A stretch of 33,039 bases of DNA. It comes from Prevotellaceae bacterium. Its GTDB lineage: Bacteria; Bacteroidota; Bacteroidia; Bacteroidales; Bacteroidaceae. The stretch is from assembly GCA_028726625.1 (NCBI GenBank), contig JAQYPT010000055.1, positions 1 to 33,039 on the forward strand, in the 5' to 3' direction. This document shows positions 1 to 7,973 of this stretch, piece by piece. A program made the translations under genes and the position numbers. The notes below the pieces were generated by a model that was not told the DNA's origin, did not search any database, and was given only the letters and a program-made list of their open reading frames with translations. Position 1 is the first letter of the stretch. Each line of letters opens with the position of its first letter.

Positions 1-1
1 T

Positions 2-64
2 TTCTTTTCTCAGCCAAAGGATGTGCTTATAAGCCTCGAAAATGGAGATTGGCAAGTTAAATAG
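2..64 (+). CDS. C-terminal tail of an unidentified gene (partial)
   Basis: Frame 2 is open from the window edge to a TAG at 62-64 and encodes about 20 residues ending in SLENGDWQVK. The composition looks like a normal soluble protein end. Frame 1 is also open to a TAA at 58-60 but gives a less protein-like peptide. The stretch is too short to assign a function, and the rest of the gene lies outside the window. Confidence 0.35.
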   Translation, partial: FFSQPKDVLISLENGDWQVK

Positions 65-141
65 TACAATAAAAAAAATATTGACAAGAAATATAGAATA
101 AACAACTAAAAACTGTCAAGCGATTTTAGGAAAAGACAAAG

Positions 142-190
142 CATTGGGTTTGAAGGCCAAAGTCAATGGGTTTGGCCACCAAAGTCAATG
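142..190. repeat. 22-bp-period intergenic repeat array A (about 2-3 units)
   Basis: Anchors CATTG (142), CAATG (164) and CAATG (186) recur exactly every 22 bp. Between them lie GGTTTGAAGGCCAAAGT and GGTTTGGCCACCAAAGT. The unit contains a small dyad, TTTGG-CCA-CCAAA. The array lies upstream of the ddh promoter and is the shortest of four arrays with this period in the window (see also 5563, 11924 and 20542). Confidence 0.7.
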
Positions 191-265
191 ACTTGTTTTT
201 GTAACCAAAAAGGGTTTGCAACATTCAAAGAAATGTAAAAATTGCGATTATCCTTTTAAATCATC

Positions 266-295
266 TTTGTTTGTCTGGAGAAATTTATAATTTTG
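266..295 (+). promoter_or_regulatory. Putative ddh promoter (bacteroidete type)
   Basis: TAATTTTG at 288-295 matches the TAnnTTTG -7 element, and TTTG at 266-269 lies 18 bp upstream as a -33 element. The predicted start of transcription is near 302, leaving a leader of about 100 nt before the ddh ATG. The leader is mostly A+T-rich but contains a perfect palindrome CCCGGCCGGG at 367-376, just upstream of the start codon. Its role is unknown. Confidence 0.5.
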
Positions 296-402
296 CGAAC
301 GATTATCGTATTTACAGACATAAAAAAGATTGTTGAACAGGTTCGGCAGAGGCATGGATAATCACCCCCGGCCGGGCGCAATACATGAAAAGAAAATCAA
401 TT

Positions 403-1302
403 ATGAAGAAAATCAGAGCCGCCGTAGTAGGCTACGGCAACATAGGTCACTATGCCGTTCAGGCATTGGAGGCCGCAGAAGATTTTGAAATAGCTGGCAT
501 CGTACGCCGCCAGGGTGCTGAGAACAAACCAGCCGAGCTGGCCGCTTATAAGGTTGTGAAGGATATAAAAGAGCTGAAAGATGTGGATGTGGCCATCCTG
601 GCGACTCCTACACGCAGCTGTAAGGAGCACGCCCAGCAGATTTTACCCCTTGGCATCAACACAGTGGACAGCTTTGATATCCACACAGATATCGTTGATT
701 ACCGCGCTGCCTTAATGCCCTTGTGCCAGCAGCACCATGCGGTGAGCGTCATTAGTGCGGGCTGGGATCCGGGATCCGACTCCATTGTGCGCACGCTGAT
801 GCAAAGCTTAGCACCCAAAGGTCTTAGCTACACCAACTTCGGGCCAGGCATGTCGATGGGACACAGCGTGTGCGCCAGAGGTAAGAAGGGCGTGAAGAAT
901 GCGCTGTCGATGACCATTCCGTTGGGCGAGGGCATCCACCGACGCATGGTATACGTGGAGTTGGAAGACGGTGCCACGCTCGATGAGGTGACCAAGGAAA
1001 TCAAGTCCGACCCCTATTTCGCACACGACGAGACGCATGTCATGGCCGTTGAGTCGGTCGATGCGGTGCGTGACATGGGACATGGCGTACACTTGGTGCG
1101 CAAGGGAGTGAGCGGCACCACGCAAAACCAGCGCATGGAGTTCAGCATGAGCATCAACAACCCTGCGCTCACCGCACAAGTGTTGGTCAACGTGGCACGC
1201 GCCAGCATGCGCCAACAGCCAGGATGTTACACCATGGTGGAGCTTCCTGTCATCGACATGTTGCCCGGTGAGCGGGAAGACCTCATCAAACATCTGGTAT
1301 AA
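403..1302 (+). CDS. ddh: meso-diaminopimelate D-dehydrogenase
   Basis: Ddh catalyses the one-step NADPH-dependent reductive amination of tetrahydrodipicolinate to meso-diaminopimelate, which feeds peptidoglycan and lysine synthesis in the cytoplasm. The protein begins with a Rossmann motif, VVGYGNIG, within the first 15 residues and carries the family signatures SAGWDPGSDS and FGPGMSMGHS in the substrate-binding half. From the ATG at 403 it is 299 residues, close to the usual 300 to 330. An in-frame ATG at 385 would add six residues (MKRKSI); the second ATG is preferred because the Rossmann strand then starts at the usual place. The gene stands alone after a leader of about 100 nt and converges on the S9 peptidase gene. 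Family assignment is secure. Confidence 0.93.
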   Translation: MKKIRAAVVGYGNIGHYAVQALEAAEDFEIAGIVRRQGAENKPAELAAYKVVKDIKELKDVDVAILATPTRSCKEHAQQILPLGINTVDSFDIHTDIVDYRAALMPLCQQHHAVSVISAGWDPGSDSIVRTLMQSLAPKGLSYTNFGPGMSMGHSVCARGKKGVKNALSMTIPLGEGIHRRMVYVELEDGATLDEVTKEIKSDPYFAHDETHVMAVESVDAVRDMGHGVHLVRKGVSGTTQNQRMEFSMSINNPALTAQVLVNVARASMRQQPGCYTMVELPVIDMLPGEREDLIKHLV

Positions 1303-1311
1303 CAGCCTCAA

Positions 1312-1334
1312 CCTTCCCTCCTTGAGAGGGAAGG
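1312..1334. terminator. Hairpin between convergent genes
   Basis: CCTTCCCTC (1312-1320) and GAGGGAAGG (1326-1334) form a perfect 9-bp stem with a CTTGA loop, 10 bp after the ddh stop and 20 bp from the stop of the convergent peptidase gene. No T-tract follows on either strand, so it is a weak or atypical terminator. It resembles the CCCCTCCC hairpins at 31749 and 31900 and may belong to the same dispersed palindrome type. Confidence 0.5.
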
Positions 1335-1354
1335 AAAGCCAATGAAAAGCTGGT

Positions 1355-3808
1355 CTACAGCTTCGGCTCTCCGTACAGATGGTCCCACCAAGTGGAATCG
1401 TCTTTGAGCCATTTGGCGAACCATGCGAAGATGGTGTTCTGCCATTTCAGGCGCTTGTTGTAATCGGTGATGTGGTGATTCTCACCATCTACCACTACAA
1501 AGGCCGTGGGTCGTCCCAAGAGTTTCAGTGCCGTGAACATCTGGATGCTCTCGCCTATCGGCACATTGGTATCGGCACTGCCATGCAAGAACAACAGTGG
1601 CGTGTGAATTTTATCGGCATTGAACAGCGGACTTTGGTCCACATATAGTTTCTTGTCCGTCCAAGGATAACGGTTGGCCATGCTCACTTCGCTGTAACTA
1701 TAGCCCCAATAACCTTCGCCCCAGTAACTGGTATGGTCGCTGATGCCCGCATGCGATATGGCAGCCGCAAAGAGATTGGTCTGCGTTTGCAGGTATTGCG
1801 TCATGAATCCGCCATACGATGCGCCGATGCATCCAATCTTCTTGCCATTGATGAACGTATGGTCGGCCACGAATTTCTTCGTTCCTTCAATGATATCTTC
1901 AGCCACTCCTTGCCCCGCTGTGTTGACATGACGGGAAGAAAACTCTTGTCCAAATCCCACGGCACCACTGGGTTGGATGACCAACACGACGTAACCCAAC
2001 GCGGCATAGGCATGGTGCGGATAGCGTGTTTCAAAGTTACGGCTCGTTGGCGAGCATCCTCCATAATAATTAACGATGAGCGGATAATGCTTTGATGGGT
2101 CGAAATGGGGCGGCAGATAATAGCGCGTGCAGATGGTGTCTCCACGTGAATTGACGAAATTCCAAGCCTTGCATTCCCCCAAGCGAATACCGGCAAGGGT
2201 CTGAAGATTGGTGTCTTCCACCACCTTTGGACGCTTGGCAGACAGGTTCATGGTGTACACACGGTCGGCATTGGACGCACTTTCGCCCGTCCATGCCATG
2301 ACGGGAGCCGAATGGGCGAACGACATGCGTTTGACAACCTCTTCGGGTTGATGGATTTTCACAATCTTCTTCGACTTCGTATCACAGCAGTAAAGGCTCA
2401 CGCTGTCACGGTTCATGGCCGTGAAATACAGCTTACCGTCGGCGTGGTTCCATGCGTATTGACTGATGCCGGGGTCGAATGTCTTGGTCAGCGGCGTGAC
2501 CTGTCGGTCTGAGAGGCGCAGTGTAAACAACTGATAGTCGTACATGCTCGGCACTCTTCCATTGGGAACGTTGGCTCCGATGCCGTTGAAAGCCTCGGGA
2601 GAACCCATCACTACAATCTCTTTTCCATTGGGTGAAAAGGCTGCACTGGCAATGAATCCATCGTCACAGACCAGCGTATCGGCTTTCAGGGTACGCACAT
2701 CCAGGCTGAAAATAGAGAACAAGGTAGTGGGACGATGAGTAAGTCGGGTGCGAGTGGTCATGAAGAGCACCTTGGAACCATCGTTATTGATGTCCAAGAG
2801 CGACACGTCGTGATAGCCGAAGGTGAGCGGTTGGGCCAGTCCGGTGCGCAAATCAAACTTCAACAGACTTGTTCTGTTGCGCCAACCCGGTTGCCGATCC
2901 TCGGGTTCAGTAATCTCATAAACATCACGATCCTTCTTCTTCCCCTCGTTTTTCTGCATCACCACCAGGTAATCGGCAGTGGGTGACAGCACGAAAGGAC
3001 CCTCTGGCAGATTCGTAGCGATGACTTTTTCAGCACCCGTCTCAACGTCTGACGTGACCAACTCCCTGCTGTTTTTTCCCTGACGAGCCCAATATAGCTC
3101 GTGAGAATGCGGCATCCAGTGAACGGCTTCGTTACGAGTTGCCACGATATGACCTGTCTTGAGTTCCTTCACTTGCCAACAATATGACGTTTTACCACCG
3201 TGTGCCACGTCCCGAAAAGCCGTGATGAGGTATTTACCATCAGGCGAAAGCTCCACTCCAGTCACGAACCTACGGTCGGTCAGGCTGCGCAATGTGAACG
3301 TTTTTTCACCCTCACCAACCGAGAATTTGGCTCCCTTCTGAGGCTCAACCTGTATGTCCAGCGTGTCCGATCGGCCGCGTTTGGAAAGATATTTCACCAC
3401 CACATCGTGGGAACCCGGCTCTAATGTCAGCTTACCATCACGACTTTGCTGCCCGTCTACATACAAATTGAAATCAGAGAGCTTGCCCACTTTGACCGTT
3501 GCCTGCCCATATCCGTCGGCTTGAATGCGAAAACCCAGCAAATGGAGGGCGTATGGCGCATCGGAAGTGGGCAAAACTTCGCCGGAAACTTCCCGTCCTT
3601 GGCGCACTTGTCCTAACGACAAAGGCGTGTCCAGCAGCGACTTGGCGTTGAACGTGTGGCCCTTTACATCGACACTGTCAATCATCAGGGGACGCTGCAC
3701 CACAAAAGGACCGGCATAACGAACCGTCTTCACGGGGATGACGGAGCCGTAAACAAAATCAGCTGTCAACAAGACAGCTGATAAAAGGATATAAAACTTA
3801 TTCATCAT
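1355..3808 (-). CDS. S9 family prolyl oligopeptidase-type serine peptidase, exported
   Basis: Probable dipeptidyl- or acylaminoacyl-peptidase that trims peptides in the periplasm. A signal peptide (MNKFYILLSAVLL...VYGS) is followed by a long beta-propeller-like region with WD40/PD40-type repeats such as LSPDGKYL and FSPNGKE. The C-terminal alpha/beta hydrolase domain has the nucleophile motif GASYGG (Ser near residue 664), an Asp in HGSADTNVP and a His in GENHH, the complete triad. The ATG at 3808 (or 3805) is preferred over an in-frame TTG at 3814. About 817 residues, longer than typical DPP-IV (about 720) but within the S9 range of Bacteroidales. It starts 55 bp after the cysteine peptidase gene, which suggests one operon for peptide degradation. 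Substrate specificity cannot be read from the sequence. Confidence 0.88.
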   Translation of the reverse strand: MMNKFYILLSAVLLTADFVYGSVIPVKTVRYAGPFVVQRPLMIDSVDVKGHTFNAKSLLDTPLSLGQVRQGREVSGEVLPTSDAPYALHLLGFRIQADGYGQATVKVGKLSDFNLYVDGQQSRDGKLTLEPGSHDVVVKYLSKRGRSDTLDIQVEPQKGAKFSVGEGEKTFTLRSLTDRRFVTGVELSPDGKYLITAFRDVAHGGKTSYCWQVKELKTGHIVATRNEAVHWMPHSHELYWARQGKNSRELVTSDVETGAEKVIATNLPEGPFVLSPTADYLVVMQKNEGKKKDRDVYEITEPEDRQPGWRNRTSLLKFDLRTGLAQPLTFGYHDVSLLDINNDGSKVLFMTTRTRLTHRPTTLFSIFSLDVRTLKADTLVCDDGFIASAAFSPNGKEIVVMGSPEAFNGIGANVPNGRVPSMYDYQLFTLRLSDRQVTPLTKTFDPGISQYAWNHADGKLYFTAMNRDSVSLYCCDTKSKKIVKIHQPEEVVKRMSFAHSAPVMAWTGESASNADRVYTMNLSAKRPKVVEDTNLQTLAGIRLGECKAWNFVNSRGDTICTRYYLPPHFDPSKHYPLIVNYYGGCSPTSRNFETRYPHHAYAALGYVVLVIQPSGAVGFGQEFSSRHVNTAGQGVAEDIIEGTKKFVADHTFINGKKIGCIGASYGGFMTQYLQTQTNLFAAAISHAGISDHTSYWGEGYWGYSYSEVSMANRYPWTDKKLYVDQSPLFNADKIHTPLLFLHGSADTNVPIGESIQMFTALKLLGRPTAFVVVDGENHHITDYNKRLKWQNTIFAWFAKWLKDDSTWWDHLYGEPKL

Positions 3809-3862
3809 TTTCAATGGTTAGAAATAGTAAAATGGAAGGATAGCCCGCCATGACCTCAGTCC

Positions 3863-5269
3863 TTACTCATCACACCCAAAGAGAGGATCCTCGGGCATGA
3901 CCATGGTTGGGGTCTTCTCGTATTCCTTCAGCAATTTCGCAGGTACGTATTTTTTATCAACAACCAAGCGGAACATATACTCATTGAACCACTGATTGGT
4001 CATGATGAGGCAGCCTTTCTGCCCGTATGTGGGTCCCCAACTGTTCTCCACCTTCCACTTCAAGGGCTTGTCCTGTGCGTCCAAGTCGACAGCCGTCAAT
4101 GTCATGGCGTGCGTAGAGCCGCTGTCAAACGTGGCAATGCGGTCCGCCTTGCCCATGTTGAACGTTGTTCCCAGCAGGCTACCGTAATCATAATTGTCCA
4201 CATCCATATAGCCTCGCTTGCGATCCAGCTGCTTGCCAACATCGTAAGAGCTATACATCTTGTGCCCATCTTTCAAGCTGGCGATGGCCAACCGCGCAAT
4301 CTCGTCCATCGGAAGATTGAGGTATTTCCAGTTGTGTCCATCGTAACTGTGACGATCATACTCCACTTCGTAAGTTTCATGATAAGCCCGTCGCGGGTCA
4401 TTCATCACCATGATGAACGTTCCGTTGAGCCCATGTCCCACCGTTTCGTCATAAAATTCGCGGGGTGTATAGCGTTTTTGTGGTGTGACAGCCTTGCCAT
4501 CTTTGTTTTTGAAAGCGTATGTAAAGCTCTGAACAGGCTCGCCAATGGTTAGCGACAAGATACGATAAACGGTGGCAAGCATCTCGGTTTTCCGCTTTTC
4601 CACCTCAGCTTTCTTCTTTTTAGCGTTCACCATTCGTCGCAATTCCAGCCCATATTCTCGCAATTTAGATGACAACAAACGAGCCATCACCCTGGTGTTG
4701 TCAGACGAATAGGTCTCGGGCATCACGCTCATAGGTACCAAACCATACTTTTCGGCCAAGTCGGCAACCCCGCAAAAGGTACCGCCATCATTGACAGGAT
4801 TCTTGAAGAAGAATTGCATACGCTTGTCATCCAAAGGCTTAGACGCATTGTCAATGACGCCTTGCAGCATGAGATTGGCCTTCTCTAACTGGTCATAAAA
4901 GAACAAATAAGCATGTGAAAACTCTACGGCGAGTGTATCTTGATGCCGTTTGGCAAAGTTGGCGCGCAGCACGTTGAAGCCCGAGAACATCCAACAGCGG
5001 CCACTCTTCTGCTGGTCGTGTATGCTCTGCTTGGGTGTCTCGATGCTAAAATAGGTGTCTACCGCACCCTGATTGGCACGGTTTTTAACCAAATCGTCGA
5101 TGTTATTCGATGCCACAGCATTGATGATAGCCTTATCGGCAGGTGAAGATGGTTGTGCCTGCTGTATCTTTTTCAACAGATCAGCAGAAAGTCCACCAGG
5201 CTTTTGCGCCCCTACAGCCAGGCTCGACAACAGCAGGACGGCAGCCAAGAAGAAAGATTTTTGTTTCAT
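3863..5269 (-). CDS. C1B cysteine aminopeptidase (bleomycin hydrolase/PepC family), exported
   Basis: Papain-fold aminopeptidase of the bleomycin hydrolase family. All catalytic elements are visible: Q87 and C92 in QKSGRCW, the His in GSTHAMTL (about 387) and the Asn in ENSWG (about 409), counted from the chosen start. Most PepC proteins are cytoplasmic, but this one begins with a clear signal peptide (MKQKSFFLAAVLLLSSLAVGAQ), so it probably acts in the periplasm or outside. The reading frame is open further upstream to 5335, but a TAnnTTTG element at 5301-5308 falls inside that extension, so the start at 5269 (468 residues) is preferred. It is the first gene of the unit with the S9 peptidase. 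Confidence 0.88.
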   Translation of the reverse strand: MKQKSFFLAAVLLLSSLAVGAQKPGGLSADLLKKIQQAQPSSPADKAIINAVASNNIDDLVKNRANQGAVDTYFSIETPKQSIHDQQKSGRCWMFSGFNVLRANFAKRHQDTLAVEFSHAYLFFYDQLEKANLMLQGVIDNASKPLDDKRMQFFFKNPVNDGGTFCGVADLAEKYGLVPMSVMPETYSSDNTRVMARLLSSKLREYGLELRRMVNAKKKKAEVEKRKTEMLATVYRILSLTIGEPVQSFTYAFKNKDGKAVTPQKRYTPREFYDETVGHGLNGTFIMVMNDPRRAYHETYEVEYDRHSYDGHNWKYLNLPMDEIARLAIASLKDGHKMYSSYDVGKQLDRKRGYMDVDNYDYGSLLGTTFNMGKADRIATFDSGSTHAMTLTAVDLDAQDKPLKWKVENSWGPTYGQKGCLIMTNQWFNEYMFRLVVDKKYVPAKLLKEYEKTPTMVMPEDPLFGCDE

Positions 5270-5300
5270 GATAGATTTGTTTGTATAATTGATTTGTTGA

Positions 5301-5308
5301 CAAAAATA
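5301..5308 (-). promoter_or_regulatory. Putative promoter of the peptidase operon
   Basis: On the minus strand TATTTTTG matches TAnnTTTG. The predicted start of transcription near 5296 gives a leader of about 27 nt to the ATG at 5269. No clear -33 TTTG is seen. It overrules the longer reading frame that begins at 5335. Confidence 0.5.
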
Positions 5309-5340
5309 AGCATTTTTCATGAAAAAATTCAGCATTTCAG

Positions 5341-5359
5341 GTTAAAACTCATTTTTAAC
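5341..5359. other. Inverted repeat GTTAAAA-5-TTTTAAC
   Basis: GTTAAAA (5341-5347) and TTTTAAC (5353-5359) form a perfect 7-bp dyad with a 5-nt spacer, about 33 bp upstream of the peptidase promoter element. It is A+T-rich and could be an operator or chance. Confidence 0.35.
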
Positions 5360-5467
5360 CGCCCTAATCACCATTGCAGCACACAGATATGCGGCATGGA
5401 GAAGTGGTTTTATCTGCCAACGGAACCCCTTTTGTCTGCTTACGAATCACAACGAAATCTGTTCGTG

Positions 5468-5490
5468 TTAACAAACCTTTCGTTTGTTAA
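5468..5490. other. Perfect 9-bp inverted repeat in the divergent control region
   Basis: TTAACAAAC (5468-5476) and GTTTGTTAA (5482-5490) are perfect complements with a CTTTC spacer. It lies between the peptidase operon and dxs, far from both promoter elements, and no T-tract follows. It could be an operator for a dimeric regulator or the hairpin of an unrecognised RNA. Confidence 0.5.
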
Positions 5491-5562
5491 ATCGATTCAT
5501 TTTCTTTGACAAAACAAAATTGCGAAATAGAGAAAATAGGTCAAAAACACATCATCTTTTGG

Positions 5563-5672
5563 CCCATTCGCATGGAACAAATTGCCAATTGCCATGCTTT
5601 TATCTCCCAATAGCTATGCTTTTGCCCCGCAATATGCATGCTATTGATGACCAATTGACATGCTATAAAAGG
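5563..5672. repeat. 22-bp-period intergenic repeat array D (5 units, divergent sequence)
   Basis: Five units start at 5563, 5585, 5607, 5629 and 5651. Each begins (C/G)C(A/T)AT or CCATT, and four of the five carry CATG starting eight bases into the unit (5571, 5593, 5637, 5659), with TATG at that place in the third. Consensus in two parts: CCAATTGNCATGC then TTTTANNCC. The unit differs from arrays A, B and C, but the period and the CAAT/CATT anchor are the same. It lies in the divergent region between the peptidase operon and dxs. Confidence 0.75.
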
Positions 5673-5907
5673 GCGTTTCGGCACAAAAAGATAGGGTATT
5701 TGCTCCAAACTCATCACTTTTTGATGGCCTTCAAAGTTAGAAAACCATCTAACTCGCTCACTATCAAACGGATAACAAAACAACCTCATCCTTGCCTTAT
5801 TTTCAGCACATCAACAGGTTGGTTGCAAAAACGCCCAGGATTTGTGTTAAAAAGACGTAGCGACAACGGACTTTTCACCAATAAATGTTCTGCTTGAGGT
5901 AATAAAC

Positions 5908-5976
5908 ACAATGCGTCAATGTTACATGAAAGCAGCGTATGTCTGCCAGCAAAATTCGGCACAAAGGACGCATTGT
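5908..5976. other. Widely spaced 10-bp inverted repeat next to the dxs promoter
   Basis: ACAATGCGTC (5908-5917) and GACGCATTGT (5967-5976) are perfect complements separated by 49 nt. The right arm ends 14 bp before the dxs -7 element. This could be a pair of operator half-sites or a long stem in an antisense RNA; no protein is known to bind it. Confidence 0.45.
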
Positions 5977-5990
5977 TCACATAAATTTAT

Positions 5991-5998
5991 TATCTTTG
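5991..5998 (+). promoter_or_regulatory. Putative dxs promoter -7 element
   Basis: TATCTTTG matches TAnnTTTG. Transcription would start near 6004, downstream of an in-frame ATG at 6000, so translation must begin at the next ATG, 6024. No convincing -33 element is present. Confidence 0.55.
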
Positions 5999-6023
5999 CA
6001 TGGTTAAAGAAGAGAGCTTATTG

Positions 6024-7931
6024 ATGGACAAGACTAATTTAAGGCTTTTAACCCAAATAAATTACCCCGAAGACTTACGAAAACTCAGCGTTGAAGAGTT
6101 GCCAGAGGTGTGTCGTGAACTACGCGAAGACATCATTCAAGAGGTCTCCGTAAATCCCGGACACTTTGCGTCGTCGCTGGGAGCCATTGAGATTACCGTG
6201 GCGCTACATTATGTGTTTGACACGCCGAGCGACAAACTTGTATGGGATGTGGGTCATCAAGCCTATGGACACAAGATACTTACAGGGCGGAGGGAGCTGT
6301 TTTCCACCAACCGGAAGCTGCATGGACTGCGCCCATTTCCCACGCCTTTGGAGAGCCAGTACGACACCTTTACCTGTGGACATGCCTCCAATTCCATCTC
6401 GGCGGCATTGGGTATGGCCGTCGCAGCCAAGAAAAGTGGCGAGAATGACAAGAAGATTGTAGCCATCATCGGCGATGGTGCCATGAGTGGTGGATTGGCG
6501 TTCGAGGGACTGAACAATGTTTCGTCGACTCCGAACGACCTTCTCATCATCCTCAACGATAACGACATGAGCATCGACCACGCAGTGGGTGGCATGGAAA
6601 AATACCTCTTAACCCTCGATACGAATGCCACTTATAACAAGCTGAGGTTCAAGGCTTCGCAATGGCTCCATCAACGTGGCTACCTTAGTGAGAACAGAAA
6701 GAAAGGCATCTTGCGGCTCAACAACGCCATCAAGTCGGCCATCAGCCGCCAACAGAACATCTTCGAGGGCATGAATATTCGGTATTTCGGACCTTTTGAT
6801 GGACACGACGTTACTGAAATCGTGCGCATCTTGCGACAGCTGAAGGACATGAAAGGCCCCAAACTGCTGCATCTGCACACCACCAAAGGCAAGGGATACA
6901 AGCCTGCCGAGCAGTCGCAAACCGAATGGCATGCACCAGGTAGATTCAACGCCGAGACGGGTGAACGCATCGTTAAAGATTGTTCTGAAGAACCACCACG
7001 TTACCAAGACGTTTTTGGTGACACGCTGGTAGAGCTTGCTTTGCAGAACCCAAAGATTGTTGGTGTTACCCCTGCCATGCCAACCGGTTGCTCGATGAAC
7101 AAGCTGATGAAAGCCATGCCCGACCGAGCGTTTGACGTTGGCATTGCCGAAGGACACGCGGTGACCTTTTCCGGCGGCATGGCAAAAGAAGGCTTGCAGC
7201 CATTTTGCAACATTTACAGCTCGTTTGCGCAACGCGCTTACGACAATATCATCCACGACTTGGCCATCCTCAACCTGCCCGTGGTACTGTGTTTGGACCG
7301 TGCGGGACTTGTTGGTGAGGACGGACCCACACACCATGGCGTGTTCGACTTGGCGGCCTTGCGCCCCATCCCCAACCTGACCATCGCCGCACCGATGGAC
7401 GAAAAGGAACTGAGACGACTGATGTACACGGCTCAACTGCCCGACAAGGGCATGTTTGTCATTCGTTATCCACGCGGCAGAGGAGTGAACAAAGATTGGA
7501 AATGTCCACTGGAAGAAATCAAAGTGGGCACAGGTCGCAAGTTAAAAGATGGCGACCAGGTGGCCATCCTCACAGTAGGCCCCATTGGAAATGATGCACA
7601 GAAGGCCGTTGAAGCATTGCCTCAGCGAGACAAGGTGGCCCATTACGACATGCGGTTCATCAAACCTTTGGACGGAGATCTGTTGGATGAGATCGGGAAA
7701 AAGTTCAAGAAGGTCATCACAATTGAAGACGGCGTGCGCAACGGCGGCTTCGGTTCAGCCGTTTTGGAGTGGTTCAATGACCATGGATATGCCCCAAGCG
7801 TACAGCGAATGGGATTGCCCGACGAGTTTGTGACGCATGGTTCAGTGGACGAACTGAGGAGAATCGTAGGACTGGACGCACCCCACATCAAGCAAAACAT
7901 CGAAGCCATGCTGGCTTCAAACCAAGTCTGA
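6024..7931 (+). CDS. dxs: 1-deoxy-D-xylulose-5-phosphate synthase
   Basis: Condenses pyruvate and glyceraldehyde 3-phosphate to DXP, the entry step of the MEP isoprenoid pathway; uses thiamine diphosphate and Mg2+. Visible motifs: [13 protein letters not shown] near the N-terminus, the TPP/Mg motif [16 protein letters not shown] with the later NDND, the pyrimidine-domain glutamate in [10 protein letters not shown], and [14 protein letters not shown]. About 635 residues, normal for Dxs. An upstream in-frame ATG at 6000 lies between the promoter element and its expected transcription start, so 6024 (MDKTNLRLL) is chosen. It heads a same-strand cluster: trkA follows after 42 bp, then trkH and the mannose isomerase gene. 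A functional link between isoprenoids and K+ uptake is not implied. Confidence 0.95.
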   Translation: MDKTNLRLLTQINYPEDLRKLSVEELPEVCRELREDIIQEVSVNPGHFASSLGAIEITVALHYVFDTPSDKLVWDVGHQAYGHKILTGRRELFSTNRKLHGLRPFPTPLESQYDTFTCGHASNSISAALGMAVAAKKSGENDKKIVAIIGDGAMSGGLAFEGLNNVSSTPNDLLIILNDNDMSIDHAVGGMEKYLLTLDTNATYNKLRFKASQWLHQRGYLSENRKKGILRLNNAIKSAISRQQNIFEGMNIRYFGPFDGHDVTEIVRILRQLKDMKGPKLLHLHTTKGKGYKPAEQSQTEWHAPGRFNAETGERIVKDCSEEPPRYQDVFGDTLVELALQNPKIVGVTPAMPTGCSMNKLMKAMPDRAFDVGIAEGHAVTFSGGMAKEGLQPFCNIYSSFAQRAYDNIIHDLAILNLPVVLCLDRAGLVGEDGPTHHGVFDLAALRPIPNLTIAAPMDEKELRRLMYTAQLPDKGMFVIRYPRGRGVNKDWKCPLEEIKVGTGRKLKDGDQVAILTVGPIGNDAQKAVEALPQRDKVAHYDMRFIKPLDGDLLDEIGKKFKKVITIEDGVRNGGFGSAVLEWFNDHGYAPSVQRMGLPDEFVTHGSVDELRRIVGLDAPHIKQNIEAMLASNQV

Positions 7932-7973
7932 AACACCTGAAACAATAAAGGATTTTCTAATAATCACATAGAC

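Noticed and set aside
6000..6023. Longer dxs start at 6000
   Set aside because: The ATG is immediately after the -7 element and would be upstream of or at the transcription start.
6609..7436. 275-codon frame on the minus strand opposite dxs
   Set aside because: Overlaps a certain gene in antisense; its residues (rich in H, V, Q) show no domain and the frame follows from dxs codon bias.
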